Positions 6,766 through 14,565 of a stretch of DNA of 14,930 nt are shown piece by piece. Below the pieces are notes generated by a model that worked only from the letters and a program-made list of their open reading frames with translations, made no database searches and was not told the DNA's origin. The position numbers and the translations under genes were made by a program. Origin of the DNA: Bacteroidales bacterium (GTDB lineage: Bacteria; Bacteroidota; Bacteroidia; Bacteroidales; UBA1556); assembly GCA_023145955.1 (NCBI GenBank), contig JAGLDA010000132.1, forward strand, positions 1 through 14,930. Reading direction: 5' to 3'. Within the stretch, counting starts at the first letter, position 1. Every line of letters starts with the position of its first letter.

Positions 6766-6773
6766 TATCTTTG
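6766..6773 (+). promoter_or_regulatory. Putative -7 box for the outer-membrane protein gene (TATCTTTG)
   Basis: TATCTTTG matches TAnnTTTG and lies 34 bases before the ATG at 6808, giving a leader of roughly 25-28 bases. A weak TTA at 6741-6743 stands in for the -33 element at a 22-base spacing. The same word appears inverted at 6689-6696, so the two divergent genes seem to have separate promoters about 70 bases apart. Confidence 0.45.
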
Positions 6774-6807
6774 TAAAAAGATTCTAATTATAACCAATTT
6801 ATTATTT

Positions 6808-7602
6808 ATGAAGCAAGGAGTAATAATCATATTTATCGTAATATCATCTCATGTTTATGCTCAAATAGGTGGATTATCGGCTTCTAAAATTTCATCTCTT
6901 ACTGTGGATGTCGTCGACCATAATAACATTGAATTTGAACCAAGTTTTACATTTGCTAAGTCTTATAGGTACTGGGATAGCTCCGGAAATATAAATAATT
7001 TGTTCTCTACCTCGGATAGTGTAAATCATGTTAGTGGCATGAATTTTAGATTTACCTATGGCTTGTTTAATAAGGTAGAGTTTGGGCTGTCAGTTTCTTC
7101 AACATTAGATGTGGCAAAAGTTGGTGTGAGATATATTCTTTTCCAAAAAGAGAAATTTGGAATAGCAGCAATTGCAGGATTTAATATTCCTATGGGCAAT
7201 AGTGTGGTTGATCAATCTATTAGAGCTACTTCTAGTATTATGAATGCTGGTTTTGGTTTTGTTGGCCATTATGCATTTAACGATAAGCTCTCCATTGATA
7301 TTACAACCCAATATACTCATTTTCTTAAAAAAACTGTTGATAATAATGTAGGAGGCTTATATATTAATAGTGATATAGGATATTATGTTTTTAATAATAA
7401 GCTAATGCTTATCACAGGTCTTGGGTTTATTAATGTAGCCAATAATGCTGGCAATCATCAGGTTATGACTGTTTATCCTGGAATTTCTATTGAGCCAGGG
7501 GGAGATTTTCTGATTGTTATCACGGTTCCTTTTGATGTAATGGGCAAAAATGAAAATAAAAATGTAGGATTTAATTTCGCTCTCACATTAACCTTTGATT
7601 AA
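6808..7602 (+). CDS. Secreted outer-membrane beta-barrel protein, function unknown
   Basis: The 264-residue product has a signal peptide with likely cleavage after VYA (residue 18) and then alternates amphipathic strands and turns, ending in the aromatic-rich FNFALTLTFD typical of an outer-membrane barrel. Segments such as GLFNKVEFGLSVSSTLDVAKVGVRYILF and the repeated beta-hairpin pattern resemble the loosely defined 'transporter' barrels related to the meta-pathway phenol-degradation family (PF13557); this is only a resemblance. No enzymatic motif is seen. It is transcribed alone from the divergent intergenic region. Its TAA stop (7600-7602) overlaps the stop of the convergent DUF1684 gene by three bases, leaving no room for a separate terminator. 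Confidence 0.8.
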   Translation: MKQGVIIIFIVISSHVYAQIGGLSASKISSLTVDVVDHNNIEFEPSFTFAKSYRYWDSSGNINNLFSTSDSVNHVSGMNFRFTYGLFNKVEFGLSVSSTLDVAKVGVRYILFQKEKFGIAAIAGFNIPMGNSVVDQSIRATSSIMNAGFGFVGHYAFNDKLSIDITTQYTHFLKKTVDNNVGGLYINSDIGYYVFNNKLMLITGLGFINVANNAGNHQVMTVYPGISIEPGGDFLIVITVPFDVMGKNENKNVGFNFALTLTFD

Positions 7603-8186
7603 TGCCACTTCATCACTCCAGCCTCTATTTCCATGCTAATATGATCTTCGCCACTAGGAATAGGGCATGAGTATTTATGATTGTAGGCACAATACGGATT
7701 ATACGCTTTATTGAAATCAATTTGTAATTTCTCTCCTTCTTTAGGAATTCGTAAATCAATATACCTACCTCCTGCATAACTTTTTATGCCACTGGTGTTA
7801 TCAGTAAATAGCATAAATAGAAAATCTTTGTATTGCTCTTTTTTAGATAATTCTACATTTTTATAAATTGCAATTTCAATGGACTTACCTTTTAATTCAA
7901 ACTTTGCAGTACCATATTTTATATAAGTGGGTCTGCGCTTAGTGGTGGTTTTCATTCCAAATTCTTTTGGCGTTTCGTTAAGTATTAATTCTGCTTCAAT
8001 ATTATATGATTCGTCAATGTCATAAAAATCGAGCTCTTTAAATACTGCTATATCCTCATTTGTAAGTGGACTAGTTTCAGAATTCGAAAATTCTTTATTC
8101 AAGTTATTTTGGTATTTTATTATCTTATCCTTATAACTGCCTATGGCTATTATAATACCTATAAATACAATAGTTAAAATCTTCAT
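7599..8186 (-). CDS. DUF1684 family protein
   Basis: The 195-residue protein carries the conserved blocks of DUF1684: TTKRRPTYIKYG (residues 81-92), YAGGRYIDL (137-145) and the signature IDFNKAYNPYCAYNHKYSCP (156-175), containing two cysteines that could bind metal or pair. The last block is usually followed by PPEN; here it reads PIPSGEDHIS. The N-terminus is one hydrophobic helix (about residues 3-16) without a lipobox Cys, so it is probably membrane-anchored or exported. The function of the family is not established. Its ATG overlaps the nth stop by one base (TAATG), so it is translationally coupled as the last gene of the rpoN operon. It ends tail-to-tail with the barrel-protein gene. Confidence 0.9.
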   Translation of the reverse strand: MKILTIVFIGIIIAIGSYKDKIIKYQNNLNKEFSNSETSPLTNEDIAVFKELDFYDIDESYNIEAELILNETPKEFGMKTTTKRRPTYIKYGTAKFELKGKSIEIAIYKNVELSKKEQYKDFLFMLFTDNTSGIKSYAGGRYIDLRIPKEGEKLQIDFNKAYNPYCAYNHKYSCPIPSGEDHISMEIEAGVMKWH

Positions 8187-8830
8187 TATTTCTTATTTAT
8201 TTTTTTGTAATGTTTGCAAATATCTGTAATTCCACATTTATCGCATTTAGGCTTTCTTGCTATGCATATATATCTTCCATGTAAAATTAGCCAATGGTGC
8301 GCTGTAGGAATAATCTCATCAGGGAAGTATTTTATAAGTTGTTTCTCAGAGTCTAAAGGATTCTTAGCATTGGTAGTGAGCCCTATTCGCTCAGACACTC
8401 TAAATACATGTGTATCAACGGCCAATGCTGGCTTGTTGAATACTACAGAGGCTATTACATTTGCTGTTTTACGACCAACGCCAGGGAGTTTTTGTAATTC
8501 ATCTACATCGCTAGGGAAAATACCATCAAATTCCGAAAGTAGAGTTTTGGCCATCCCCACAAGGTTTTTAGCCTTATTATTTGGGTACGAACAGCTTTTT
8601 ATATATTCAAAAACATCGCTAACCTCAGCTTCGGCAAGTTTATTTGCATCAGGAAATGCTATATAAAAATCTGGAGTTAAGGTATTGACTCTCTTGTCGG
8701 TACATTGAGCCGAAAGAATTACCGCTACCATCAATTCGTATGTGCTGCCATAATCAAGCTCTGTTTCAGCAATGGGTTGGTTTATAGAAAAATATTCAAT
8801 GAATTTTTCAAATCGTTCTTTCTTTGTCAT
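8186..8830 (-). CDS. nth: Endonuclease III (DNA glycosylase/AP lyase)
   Basis: This base-excision repair enzyme removes oxidised pyrimidines and cleaves the abasic site. The helix-hairpin-helix LPGVGRKTANVIA (residues 115-127) contains the catalytic Lys (K121), and the GPD-loop Asp is D139 in VDTHVFRV. The four Fe-S ligands are present with the classical spacing C189-x6-C196-x2-C199-x5-C205. The length of 214 residues and the position of each site agree closely with the E. coli enzyme (K120, D138). The gene lies 65 bases downstream of the PAP2-like gene and overlaps the DUF1684 start by one base, consistent with an rpoN-headed operon. There are no anomalies. Confidence 0.97.
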   Translation of the reverse strand: MTKKERFEKFIEYFSINQPIAETELDYGSTYELMVAVILSAQCTDKRVNTLTPDFYIAFPDANKLAEAEVSDVFEYIKSCSYPNNKAKNLVGMAKTLLSEFDGIFPSDVDELQKLPGVGRKTANVIASVVFNKPALAVDTHVFRVSERIGLTTNAKNPLDSEKQLIKYFPDEIIPTAHHWLILHGRYICIARKPKCDKCGITDICKHYKKINKK

Positions 8831-8895
8831 ATTAAATTCTTGTTAAATTACGGTAATCCCATTTTATTTCAACACTTTAGCTATGATGCTATAAG

Positions 8896-9513
8896 CTATA
8901 ATATTCCAACCCCTAAGCCCAAAGTTACTCCTGCTCCAATTACATAGCCAATAATTATTTCGCTCCAACTATGTGCTTTTAAATATTTTCTTGATAATAT
9001 AACTATTAAACTGAGTAATATACTTACCAATAGTGGAATCATTAAATCCAATAAATATGTTTGCATAAGTACAAATATTATTGCATTTAAACTTCCCATT
9101 CCTGCAGCATGAGCACTTACTTTTAGTTTTAAATTAATTATAAGCAATAGAGTTATAACCAAAGCTGGAATGGCCAATAAAAGAGGAATAATTATAGGTA
9201 AAATATCAATACTATAAAATAAGTATGCTGTTATGCCATAGTGAATTATAGTATATATATAAGGCGTATTTCGTTCTGCCATTTTGGGCATTTCATAAGA
9301 AGATATTATTCCTTTTCTTTTGAAATAGTACATGCTAGCCATTGGTAATATAACAGTTGCCATTGCTACTATTATAAGAATGTATAGTTGTAAAGTGCTT
9401 CCTATGCTTTGTACTTGAAATATAGGTAGCACAAATATAAATAACATTATATAAAATGGTAAAAATAAGGGGTGAAATGATAATGAAAAGCTTTCTGCTA
9501 AATCTTTCTTCAT
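8896..9513 (-). CDS. PAP2-like integral membrane protein (divergent phosphatase motifs)
   Basis: The 205-residue polytopic protein has about six hydrophobic segments and a degenerate three-part PAP2 (type 2 phosphatidic acid phosphatase) signature: KMAERNTP (residues 77-84) for KxxxxxxRP, SAHAAG (133-138) for PSGH, and SRKYLKAHSWSE (174-185) for SRxxxxxHxxxD, with Glu in place of the final Asp. H135, R175 and H181 could serve as active-site residues. Enzymes of this family dephosphorylate lipid phosphates such as undecaprenyl diphosphate or phosphatidylglycerophosphate; the substrate here is unknown and activity is not certain given the substitutions. It lies 38 bases downstream of rpoN and upstream of nth on the same strand, so it is probably cotranscribed. 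Confidence 0.75.
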   Translation of the reverse strand: MKKDLAESFSLSFHPLFLPFYIMLFIFVLPIFQVQSIGSTLQLYILIIVAMATVILPMASMYYFKRKGIISSYEMPKMAERNTPYIYTIIHYGITAYLFYSIDILPIIIPLLLAIPALVITLLLIINLKLKVSAHAAGMGSLNAIIFVLMQTYLLDLMIPLLVSILLSLIVILSRKYLKAHSWSEIIIGYVIGAGVTLGLGVGIL

Positions 9514-9551
9514 TTAAATTTTTATTATAATGTTTTGGTTTAATATAAAGT

Positions 9552-11012
9552 TTATAATTCTTTTCGGAGTCTTGCAACAGGAATATCTAATTGTTCACGG
9601 TATTTTGCTATTGTTCTTCGAGCAATATTATATCCTTTTTCTTTTAGCAATGCAGCTAACTTCTCATCTGTCAATGGCTTTTTTTTGTTTTCGCTATCAA
9701 CAGAATCATGAAGTATTTTTTTTATCTCTCGTGTGGAAACCTCCTCGCCACTTTGTGTTTGCATTCCTTCCGAGAAGAATGTTTTAAGCTTAAAAGTGCC
9801 AAAAGGAGTCTGAATATACTTGCTATTAACAACCCTTGATATTGTAGATATATCTAAACTTACTATTTCAGCAATATCTTTCAAAATCATTGGACGAAGT
9901 TTTGTCTCATCTCCCGTTTGAAAATAATCGTATTGATATTCCAATATGGCTTGCATAGTGCTTTGAAGTGTATTTTGGCGTTGCCTTATTGCATCAATAA
10001 ACCATTTTGCAGAGTCAATCTTTTGACGCACATAGGTCATTGCTTCCTTCATTTGCTTAGTGCCTTTTCCTTTTTGCTCGGAATAAGCTTCAAGCATATT
10101 TTTATATGTTCTAGAAATTCTTAACTCTGGAGCGTTACGCCCATTTAGTGTAAGAATTAATTTTCCATCTTCATTAGAAAGTAAAAAATCTGGAATAATA
10201 TGCTCTTTTATGGCAGTTGATTCACTTAAACTATTTCCTGGTTTTGGGTTTAATTTAATAATCTCATCAATTGCAAACTTTAATTCTTCATCACTAATAT
10301 CTAATCTCTTTGTAATGTTAGAATAATGCTTTTTTGTGAAGGCATCAAAATAGTTAGTGATAATTTTTTTTGCAAGAAGTATTGTATCAGTCTCTTCTTT
10401 TTTGTTTAGTTGTAGTATTAAACATTCCTGAAGGTCGCGCGCACAAACTCCCACTGGCTCAAACTTCTGAATCATTGTTATAAGCCTTTCTATGGTGGCT
10501 TCATCAGTATCTATTCCTTGTGTAAAAGCTAAATCGTCAACTATTGCAATGGATTCACGACGTAGATAACCAGAGTCGTCAAGGTTGCCAATTATAAACA
10601 TAGCAATTTCTTCCTCTTCGTCAGAAATTATTCGCATTGCAAGCTGGTTTCTTAATAAATCCTGAAAACTACTCCCCGATACAAAAGGTATTTCATATAT
10701 CTCGTCGTCCTTGCTGCGATTATTAGATTCGTACTTATAATCAGGAACATCGTCGGGGTCAATATAATCACTTAAGTCAAATTCATCATCAGATGTGTCC
10801 TCATTCTCATTGGTCTCACTATCAAAATCCTCTTCATTAGTATCATTTTCAAATTCATCTTCTTCACCTTCTTCTAGTGCAACATTTTCTTCTACTTCTT
10901 GCTTTATTCGCTGCTCCAATGCAATTGTTGGAACCTGCAATAGCTTCATCAATTGTATTTGTTGAGGCGAAAGCTTTTGATGAAGCTTTTGCTGTAAATG
11001 TTGTTTGAGCAT
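9552..11012 (-). CDS. rpoN: RNA polymerase sigma-54 factor
   Basis: Sigma-54 directs RNA polymerase to -24/-12 promoters and needs an AAA+ activator to open them. All regions are visible: the Gln-rich activator-interacting region I (residues 1-40, LSPQQIQLMKLLQVP), an unusually acidic region II (about 41-92, mostly Asp/Glu with Asn/Ser), the core-binding domain (about 105-300), a helix-turn-helix around 378-400 (LKDIAEIVSLDISTISRVVN) and the RpoN box ARRTIAKYRE (464-473) near the C-terminus. The 486 residues are of normal length. No bacterial enhancer-binding protein is encoded in the window. It heads a presumed operon with the PAP2-like gene, nth and the DUF1684 gene. Confidence 0.98.
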   Translation of the reverse strand: MLKQHLQQKLHQKLSPQQIQLMKLLQVPTIALEQRIKQEVEENVALEEGEEDEFENDTNEEDFDSETNENEDTSDDEFDLSDYIDPDDVPDYKYESNNRSKDDEIYEIPFVSGSSFQDLLRNQLAMRIISDEEEEIAMFIIGNLDDSGYLRRESIAIVDDLAFTQGIDTDEATIERLITMIQKFEPVGVCARDLQECLILQLNKKEETDTILLAKKIITNYFDAFTKKHYSNITKRLDISDEELKFAIDEIIKLNPKPGNSLSESTAIKEHIIPDFLLSNEDGKLILTLNGRNAPELRISRTYKNMLEAYSEQKGKGTKQMKEAMTYVRQKIDSAKWFIDAIRQRQNTLQSTMQAILEYQYDYFQTGDETKLRPMILKDIAEIVSLDISTISRVVNSKYIQTPFGTFKLKTFFSEGMQTQSGEEVSTREIKKILHDSVDSENKKKPLTDEKLAALLKEKGYNIARRTIAKYREQLDIPVARLRKEL

Positions 11013-11042
11013 ATAATTATAGTTTTATACTTTTTACATGAG

Positions 11043-11050
11043 CAAAGTTA
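11043..11050 (-). promoter_or_regulatory. Putative -7 box for rpoN (TAACTTTG on minus)
   Basis: The minus-strand word TAACTTTG matches TAnnTTTG and lies 31-38 bases upstream of the rpoN start, which would give a leader of about 24 bases. No TTG or TTTG -33 element is found at 17-23 bases; the surrounding sequence is almost pure A/T. Confidence 0.45.
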
Positions 11051-11097
11051 TTAATTTTTTTTCAATATTTGGTTTTAATATTATAATTTTTAATTTT

Positions 11098-11113
11098 TGG
11101 CAACATTTTTGTT
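11098..11113 (+). promoter_or_regulatory. Possible sigma-54 (-24/-12) promoter for the MuiA-family gene
   Basis: TGGCAACATTTTTGTT compared with the consensus TGGCACGrNNNTTGCW matches the -24 TGGCA and the TTG of the -12 element in register (GG at 11099-11100, then ten bases, then G at 11111). The conserved C of the -12 GC is replaced by T. Transcription would begin near 11124, about 80 bases before the ATG at 11205. The match is imperfect and a chance A/T-rich hit is possible, but it is placed upstream of a gene that lacks a clear TAnnTTTG box. Confidence 0.3.
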
Positions 11114-11204
11114 TAAAACCACAATCGTTGCTAGAATCTGAATAATATTTATTTTATGATATAGCTGTATATTCAATCAATTATGTATAATCAAATCTTT
11201 TTTT

Positions 11205-12830
11205 ATGAAAACGTATTCTAAAATACTATTAACAATTATTCTTAGCGTTAGTATTATAACAACTTCTTATTCTCAAAAAAATATAGTGAAATCCAAAATT
11301 AGTAAAGTCACAGTATTTCAACAGGGAGCACAAATATACCGTAAAGCTAATACGAAAATTAAAATAGGGCATCAGATAATCCACCTTAGTAATCTTAGTA
11401 ACAATATTGATATTAATAGTATTCAGGTTGATGGAAAAGGAAAGTTTACCATAATGTCGGTTACTCACCAAATAAATTATCTTAAGCAAATAAAGAGAAA
11501 TAAACGCATTGTAAGTCTTACTGATAGTATAACTCTTTATAGGGATAAAGTTTCAGATAAAACTCAAATAATAAGAGCATTTCAAGACGAGATAAATCTG
11601 TTAAGAGCTAACCAATCCTTAAAATCGCAAAATGTAAACCTTAAAGCATCAGATATAAAAATAGCAGCGGATTTTTATCGCGCTCGTTTTCGCGATATTT
11701 ATTATCAAGAAGGGAAACTGAAAAGAGAAAATGTAAAATTGAAGAAAGAAATCTCTAACATGCAAAAACAATTGAATCAACTTCAAAGAAATAATTCTCC
11801 AAAAGGTGTTGGCGAAATATTAGTGGAAATTGAGTCGGAATTAGCTTCAAATGCTAGTATTGAATTTAATTATTTAGTGCAAAATGTTGGTTGGACTCCA
11901 CAGTATGATATTAGAGCTATTGATATTAAAAGTAAAATAGAGTTACATTATAGGGCAAATATCTATCAAAATACTGGTGTTGATTGGAATAATGTACAAC
12001 TTACTGTTTCCACTGGTAACCCCCGACGAAATGGTGTTATGCCAGTTCTCAGACCGTGGTATTTAAGATTTAATAATACTTCAACTGATAATGAAATGAT
12101 AGAAATGGCTAGTGATGATATGGATATGGCTTTGAAAGATAAATCAAGGACCGCAAAAGCAAGCTATTTACAATCGGGGGCTATGAACTCTGCAAACTTT
12201 ACTACAGTAAATAAAGGGCAAATAAATACCAAATTCGAAATTAGTTTGCCTTATACCATTCCATCTACAAATAAAAGAGTGAGCGTTAAAATACAGAAAT
12301 GGTTATTGGATGCTGAATACCGTTATTATTGTGCTCCTAGAATTTCTGAAGATGTATTTTTGCAAGCTCGTATAACTGGCTGGGAAGAGTTAAGCTTGTT
12401 GCCTGGAATGGTGAATATATTCTTTGATGGCACTTATGTTAGCAAAACCCAGTTGAATACATTGCATATTTCTGATACTCTAGATATTTCCTTGGGTGCA
12501 GATAAAGGAATTATTGTAAAACGTACTAAGGTAAAAAATAGCACTTCTACCACTATAATAGGAAGCAGTAAAAAGCTAAAAGTTGAATGGGATATTGTTG
12601 TAAGAAATAATAAATCTCAAGAGGTGAATTTATTTTTGCAAGACCAAATACCTGTAACTTTACTTGAGGATGTTGATATTAAACTTAACGAAAAATCTGG
12701 AGCAATATATAATCAGAAAAATGGTTTCTTGAGTTGGAAACTTAGCTTGGCTCCTCGTTATAAAAAGGAGTTAAATTACGATTATCAAATAAAATACCCC
12801 AAAGACCTTATAATAAATGGAATTTGGTAG
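11205..12830 (+). CDS. MuiA/DUF4139-family secreted protein
   Basis: The 541-residue protein belongs to the family annotated as mucoidy inhibitor MuiA. After a signal peptide (cleavage near SYS-Q, residue 23) comes an N-terminal DUF4140-like domain (about 31-130; VTVFQQGAQIYRKA at 35-48), a charged coiled-coil region (about 100-196, including LKRENVKLKKEISNMQKQL), then the DUF4139 beta-rich domain (about 213-538) with NVGWTPQYDIRA (227-238), YQNTGVDWNNVQLTVSTG (254-271), LSLLPGMVNIFFDGTYV (396-412) and LGADKGIIVKR (430-440). A short Met/Asp-rich linker (297-312) occupies the place where some relatives carry longer insertions. The function is unknown; an export or envelope role is assumed. The gene stands alone: divergent from rpoN and closed by a strong terminator. 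Confidence 0.92.
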   Translation: MKTYSKILLTIILSVSIITTSYSQKNIVKSKISKVTVFQQGAQIYRKANTKIKIGHQIIHLSNLSNNIDINSIQVDGKGKFTIMSVTHQINYLKQIKRNKRIVSLTDSITLYRDKVSDKTQIIRAFQDEINLLRANQSLKSQNVNLKASDIKIAADFYRARFRDIYYQEGKLKRENVKLKKEISNMQKQLNQLQRNNSPKGVGEILVEIESELASNASIEFNYLVQNVGWTPQYDIRAIDIKSKIELHYRANIYQNTGVDWNNVQLTVSTGNPRRNGVMPVLRPWYLRFNNTSTDNEMIEMASDDMDMALKDKSRTAKASYLQSGAMNSANFTTVNKGQINTKFEISLPYTIPSTNKRVSVKIQKWLLDAEYRYYCAPRISEDVFLQARITGWEELSLLPGMVNIFFDGTYVSKTQLNTLHISDTLDISLGADKGIIVKRTKVKNSTSTTIIGSSKKLKVEWDIVVRNNKSQEVNLFLQDQIPVTLLEDVDIKLNEKSGAIYNQKNGFLSWKLSLAPRYKKELNYDYQIKYPKDLIINGIW

Positions 12831-12860
12831 GTTTTGTTAGTTAATTTTAAACTGTGTGAG

Positions 12861-12888
12861 AGGTGCGATTTTTATTGCACCTTTTTTT
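12861..12888 (+). terminator. Intrinsic terminator after the MuiA-family gene
   Basis: AGGTGC (12861-12866) pairs with GCACCT (12877-12882) around a 10-base loop, and the T-run 12882-12888 follows at once. It lies 30 bases after the TAG stop of the plus-strand gene. On the minus strand no T-run follows the hairpin, so it should not serve the convergent gene. Confidence 0.9.
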
Positions 12889-12971
12889 ATGCCAATGCAG
12901 TAAAATATGTCCGAAAAAAAACTTTTTGGCTTTGTTTGTTTATAGACTAAATTCAAATATGCTCAGAAAAA

Positions 12972-14312
12972 CTATTGCTTATAATAAATACGATACAGGT
13001 TGTAAATAAGCATATAATCTAAGCCGTTAAAATCGGCCTCATGTCCTTTATAATTACTGCCTCTACTCTCGGGCTGAGTAGTTCGTCTGCTTACCGACCA
13101 GTTTTGATATGTTAAATCTTCAGTTTTACGATTGTATGGACCTATAGTTGGGGCTTGGTCCAGAAAGTTCTTATACCATTCTTCTTTATTATCCAACGAA
13201 TCTGTTTTTATGGAAAATAATACCGCATTTAGCAATGGCTCCCATTCATAATTGCCACCATTTTTATACTGCTTAAATCCATATTTGAATAACTTATCCT
13301 GAGTCTTTCTGCCAAATTGATTAGATATAGCAGCCAAGGTTAAGGACATATGACCTTGTCCGTTTTTTATAATTGGATTTAAACTAATTCTAAGAATTCC
13401 GTTTTCAATGCCTGCAAATAACCTATTACATCTACCGTAAATATTGCTACCGTCAGTATAGCCTTTGTATATTTTGCTATAAGCTTTTGCCTGAAAGTGG
13501 AAGGCGTTGAATCCCCTTTTTACTTTGGTTTGTGTAGTGGGGTTTATGATATACCAACCAAGTATATTTTTATTTGAGCTTATATATTCCAAAATAAGCT
13601 TACTAATATGGTTAGCGGCACTTTTTATACTCGTAATATTGGGACTGTAATTAATGCTCATTATACTATCACCACTTTTATAGACAATGGTTTCTGGTAT
13701 ATATTTTTTAACAAGTTGCAAGCCCATTAAAAGAAAAATAACCTGATCTTTAGACATTTCATTATTCAAACTATAGGTTTTCCCATTTTCAAAATCAGTA
13801 AAATCACTTTCAAAATTTTTAACCTCCAATAGCTGTGATTGGGAGTTGAGCTTTGTATATTCTTGTTTAGAAATATTACTAATGTCATCTCTAACAAAAA
13901 AACCATTTAAGAGCGCAGTGCCAGCACTAGAGTCTTCTTGGTAGTAATATGTTTCTGCCTTATAATCAAGGCGATATAATGTAGATAGAGCGTAATATAA
14001 CTCCTCTATAGTTTTGTCTGTTGCTTGTTGTTTTTCTGATAGTATATAAAATTCAGTAGCTAATACACCAATATAATGTCCCAAAAAAATAGTGGCATCT
14101 GCCCACTTAATTGTATTTTTTTTATACTGTCGCTCTGCTGCAGGAAGACTATATCCAGGATTATTACCAATGCCTAAAACATAATTTTGCTTTAAGCTTA
14201 TACTGTAATTATTGTATTTATTTTCTAAGTTATTATTCCTTGTCTGGGCAAATATTATAGAATTAAATATTAATAATAATAGTGTTATTATTATGTGTTT
14301 AGGTGTTTTCAA
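12972..14312 (-). CDS. Secreted protein of unknown function
   Basis: I do not recognise a named domain. The 446-residue product has a clear signal peptide (residues 1-22, ending IIFAQ) and no lipobox, so it is periplasmic or secreted. Distinctive segments are PGYSLPAAERQY (52-63), KWADATIFLGHYIGVLATEF (69-88), TIEELYYALSTLYRLDYKAE (101-120), GFFVRDDI (137-144), QGHMSLTLAAISNQFG (319-334) and the closing NGLDYMLIYNLYRIYY (429-444). The amphipathic helices with Trp, Tyr and Gly suggest an all-helical repeat or (alpha/alpha) toroid fold, as in some glycan-acting enzymes, but I see no identifiable catalytic residues. No type IX secretion C-terminal domain is visible. It converges on the MuiA-family gene and stands alone, with a possible -7 box 59-66 bases upstream. 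Confidence 0.85.
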   Translation of the reverse strand: MKTPKHIIITLLLLIFNSIIFAQTRNNNLENKYNNYSISLKQNYVLGIGNNPGYSLPAAERQYKKNTIKWADATIFLGHYIGVLATEFYILSEKQQATDKTIEELYYALSTLYRLDYKAETYYYQEDSSAGTALLNGFFVRDDISNISKQEYTKLNSQSQLLEVKNFESDFTDFENGKTYSLNNEMSKDQVIFLLMGLQLVKKYIPETIVYKSGDSIMSINYSPNITSIKSAANHISKLILEYISSNKNILGWYIINPTTQTKVKRGFNAFHFQAKAYSKIYKGYTDGSNIYGRCNRLFAGIENGILRISLNPIIKNGQGHMSLTLAAISNQFGRKTQDKLFKYGFKQYKNGGNYEWEPLLNAVLFSIKTDSLDNKEEWYKNFLDQAPTIGPYNRKTEDLTYQNWSVSRRTTQPESRGSNYKGHEADFNGLDYMLIYNLYRIYYKQ

Positions 14313-14370
14313 TTAATTAAATTTTATTTCAAAAAATATGAAATGCAATATTATATAAAATTGTATTATC

Positions 14371-14378
14371 CAAAGTTA
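14371..14378 (-). promoter_or_regulatory. Putative -7 box for the secreted-protein gene (TAACTTTG on minus)
   Basis: The minus-strand word TAACTTTG, identical to the one before rpoN, lies 59-66 bases upstream of the start at 14312. A clear -33 element is missing. The leader would be about 50 bases of A/T-rich sequence. Confidence 0.4.
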
Positions 14379-14445
14379 GAAATATTTTAAAATATTGTTA
14401 TAAGAGACTATTTGCCTTTGGGCAAACAAATCTAACTTAACTGAA

Positions 14446-14482
14446 GTTTCGCACCTAATAAATACAGGTATTTAAAGCGAAA
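14446..14482. repeat. Nested stem-loop with alternative pairings
   Basis: TTTCGC (14447-14452) can pair with GCGAAA (14477-14482), with inner ACCT (14453-14456) against AGGT (14466-14469). A competing palindrome pairs AAATAC (14460-14465) with GTATTT (14468-14473) around AG. It could be a structured RNA or the edge of a repeat element. Confidence 0.4.
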
Positions 14483-14541
14483 TAACCACCATAAACACCT
14501 AAGATTATTATTGTAATAACGTGAATAACTGTATATTGTAG

Positions 14542-14565
14542 CGCATCAAGCCTTGGTCTTGAGCG
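14542..14565. repeat. Bulged stem-loop, GC-richer patch
   Basis: CGCATCAAG (14542-14550) pairs with CTTGAGCG (14558-14565) with a single bulged A and a seven-base loop. It is followed by a G/C-rich stretch to about 14592 that contrasts with the A/T-rich surroundings. Confidence 0.4.

Noticed and set aside
8214..8666. 150-codon plus-strand reading frame
   Set aside because: It is antisense to nth, which has all catalytic and Fe-S residues; the long open frame is a by-product of nth codon use.
12297..12420. Possible frameshift or missing insertion in the MuiA-family protein
   Set aside because: The frame is continuous through both family domains to a normal C-terminus; the short linker is natural variation in this family.
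12428..12443. TGGCAC followed by TTAGC as a sigma-54 promoter
   Set aside because: The -24 to -12 spacing is one base too long and it lies inside the MuiA-family coding sequence.
12911..12929. CCGAAAAA...TTTTTGG hairpin as a terminator for the minus-strand secreted-protein gene
   Set aside because: The stem is almost entirely A/T with a bulge and no T-run follows on the minus strand; chance in an A/T-rich gap is likely.
3005..14312. Type IX secretion C-terminal sorting domains on the exported proteins
   Set aside because: None of the secreted products ends in the typical beta-rich sorting domain; the two barrels end in aromatic outer-membrane strands instead.
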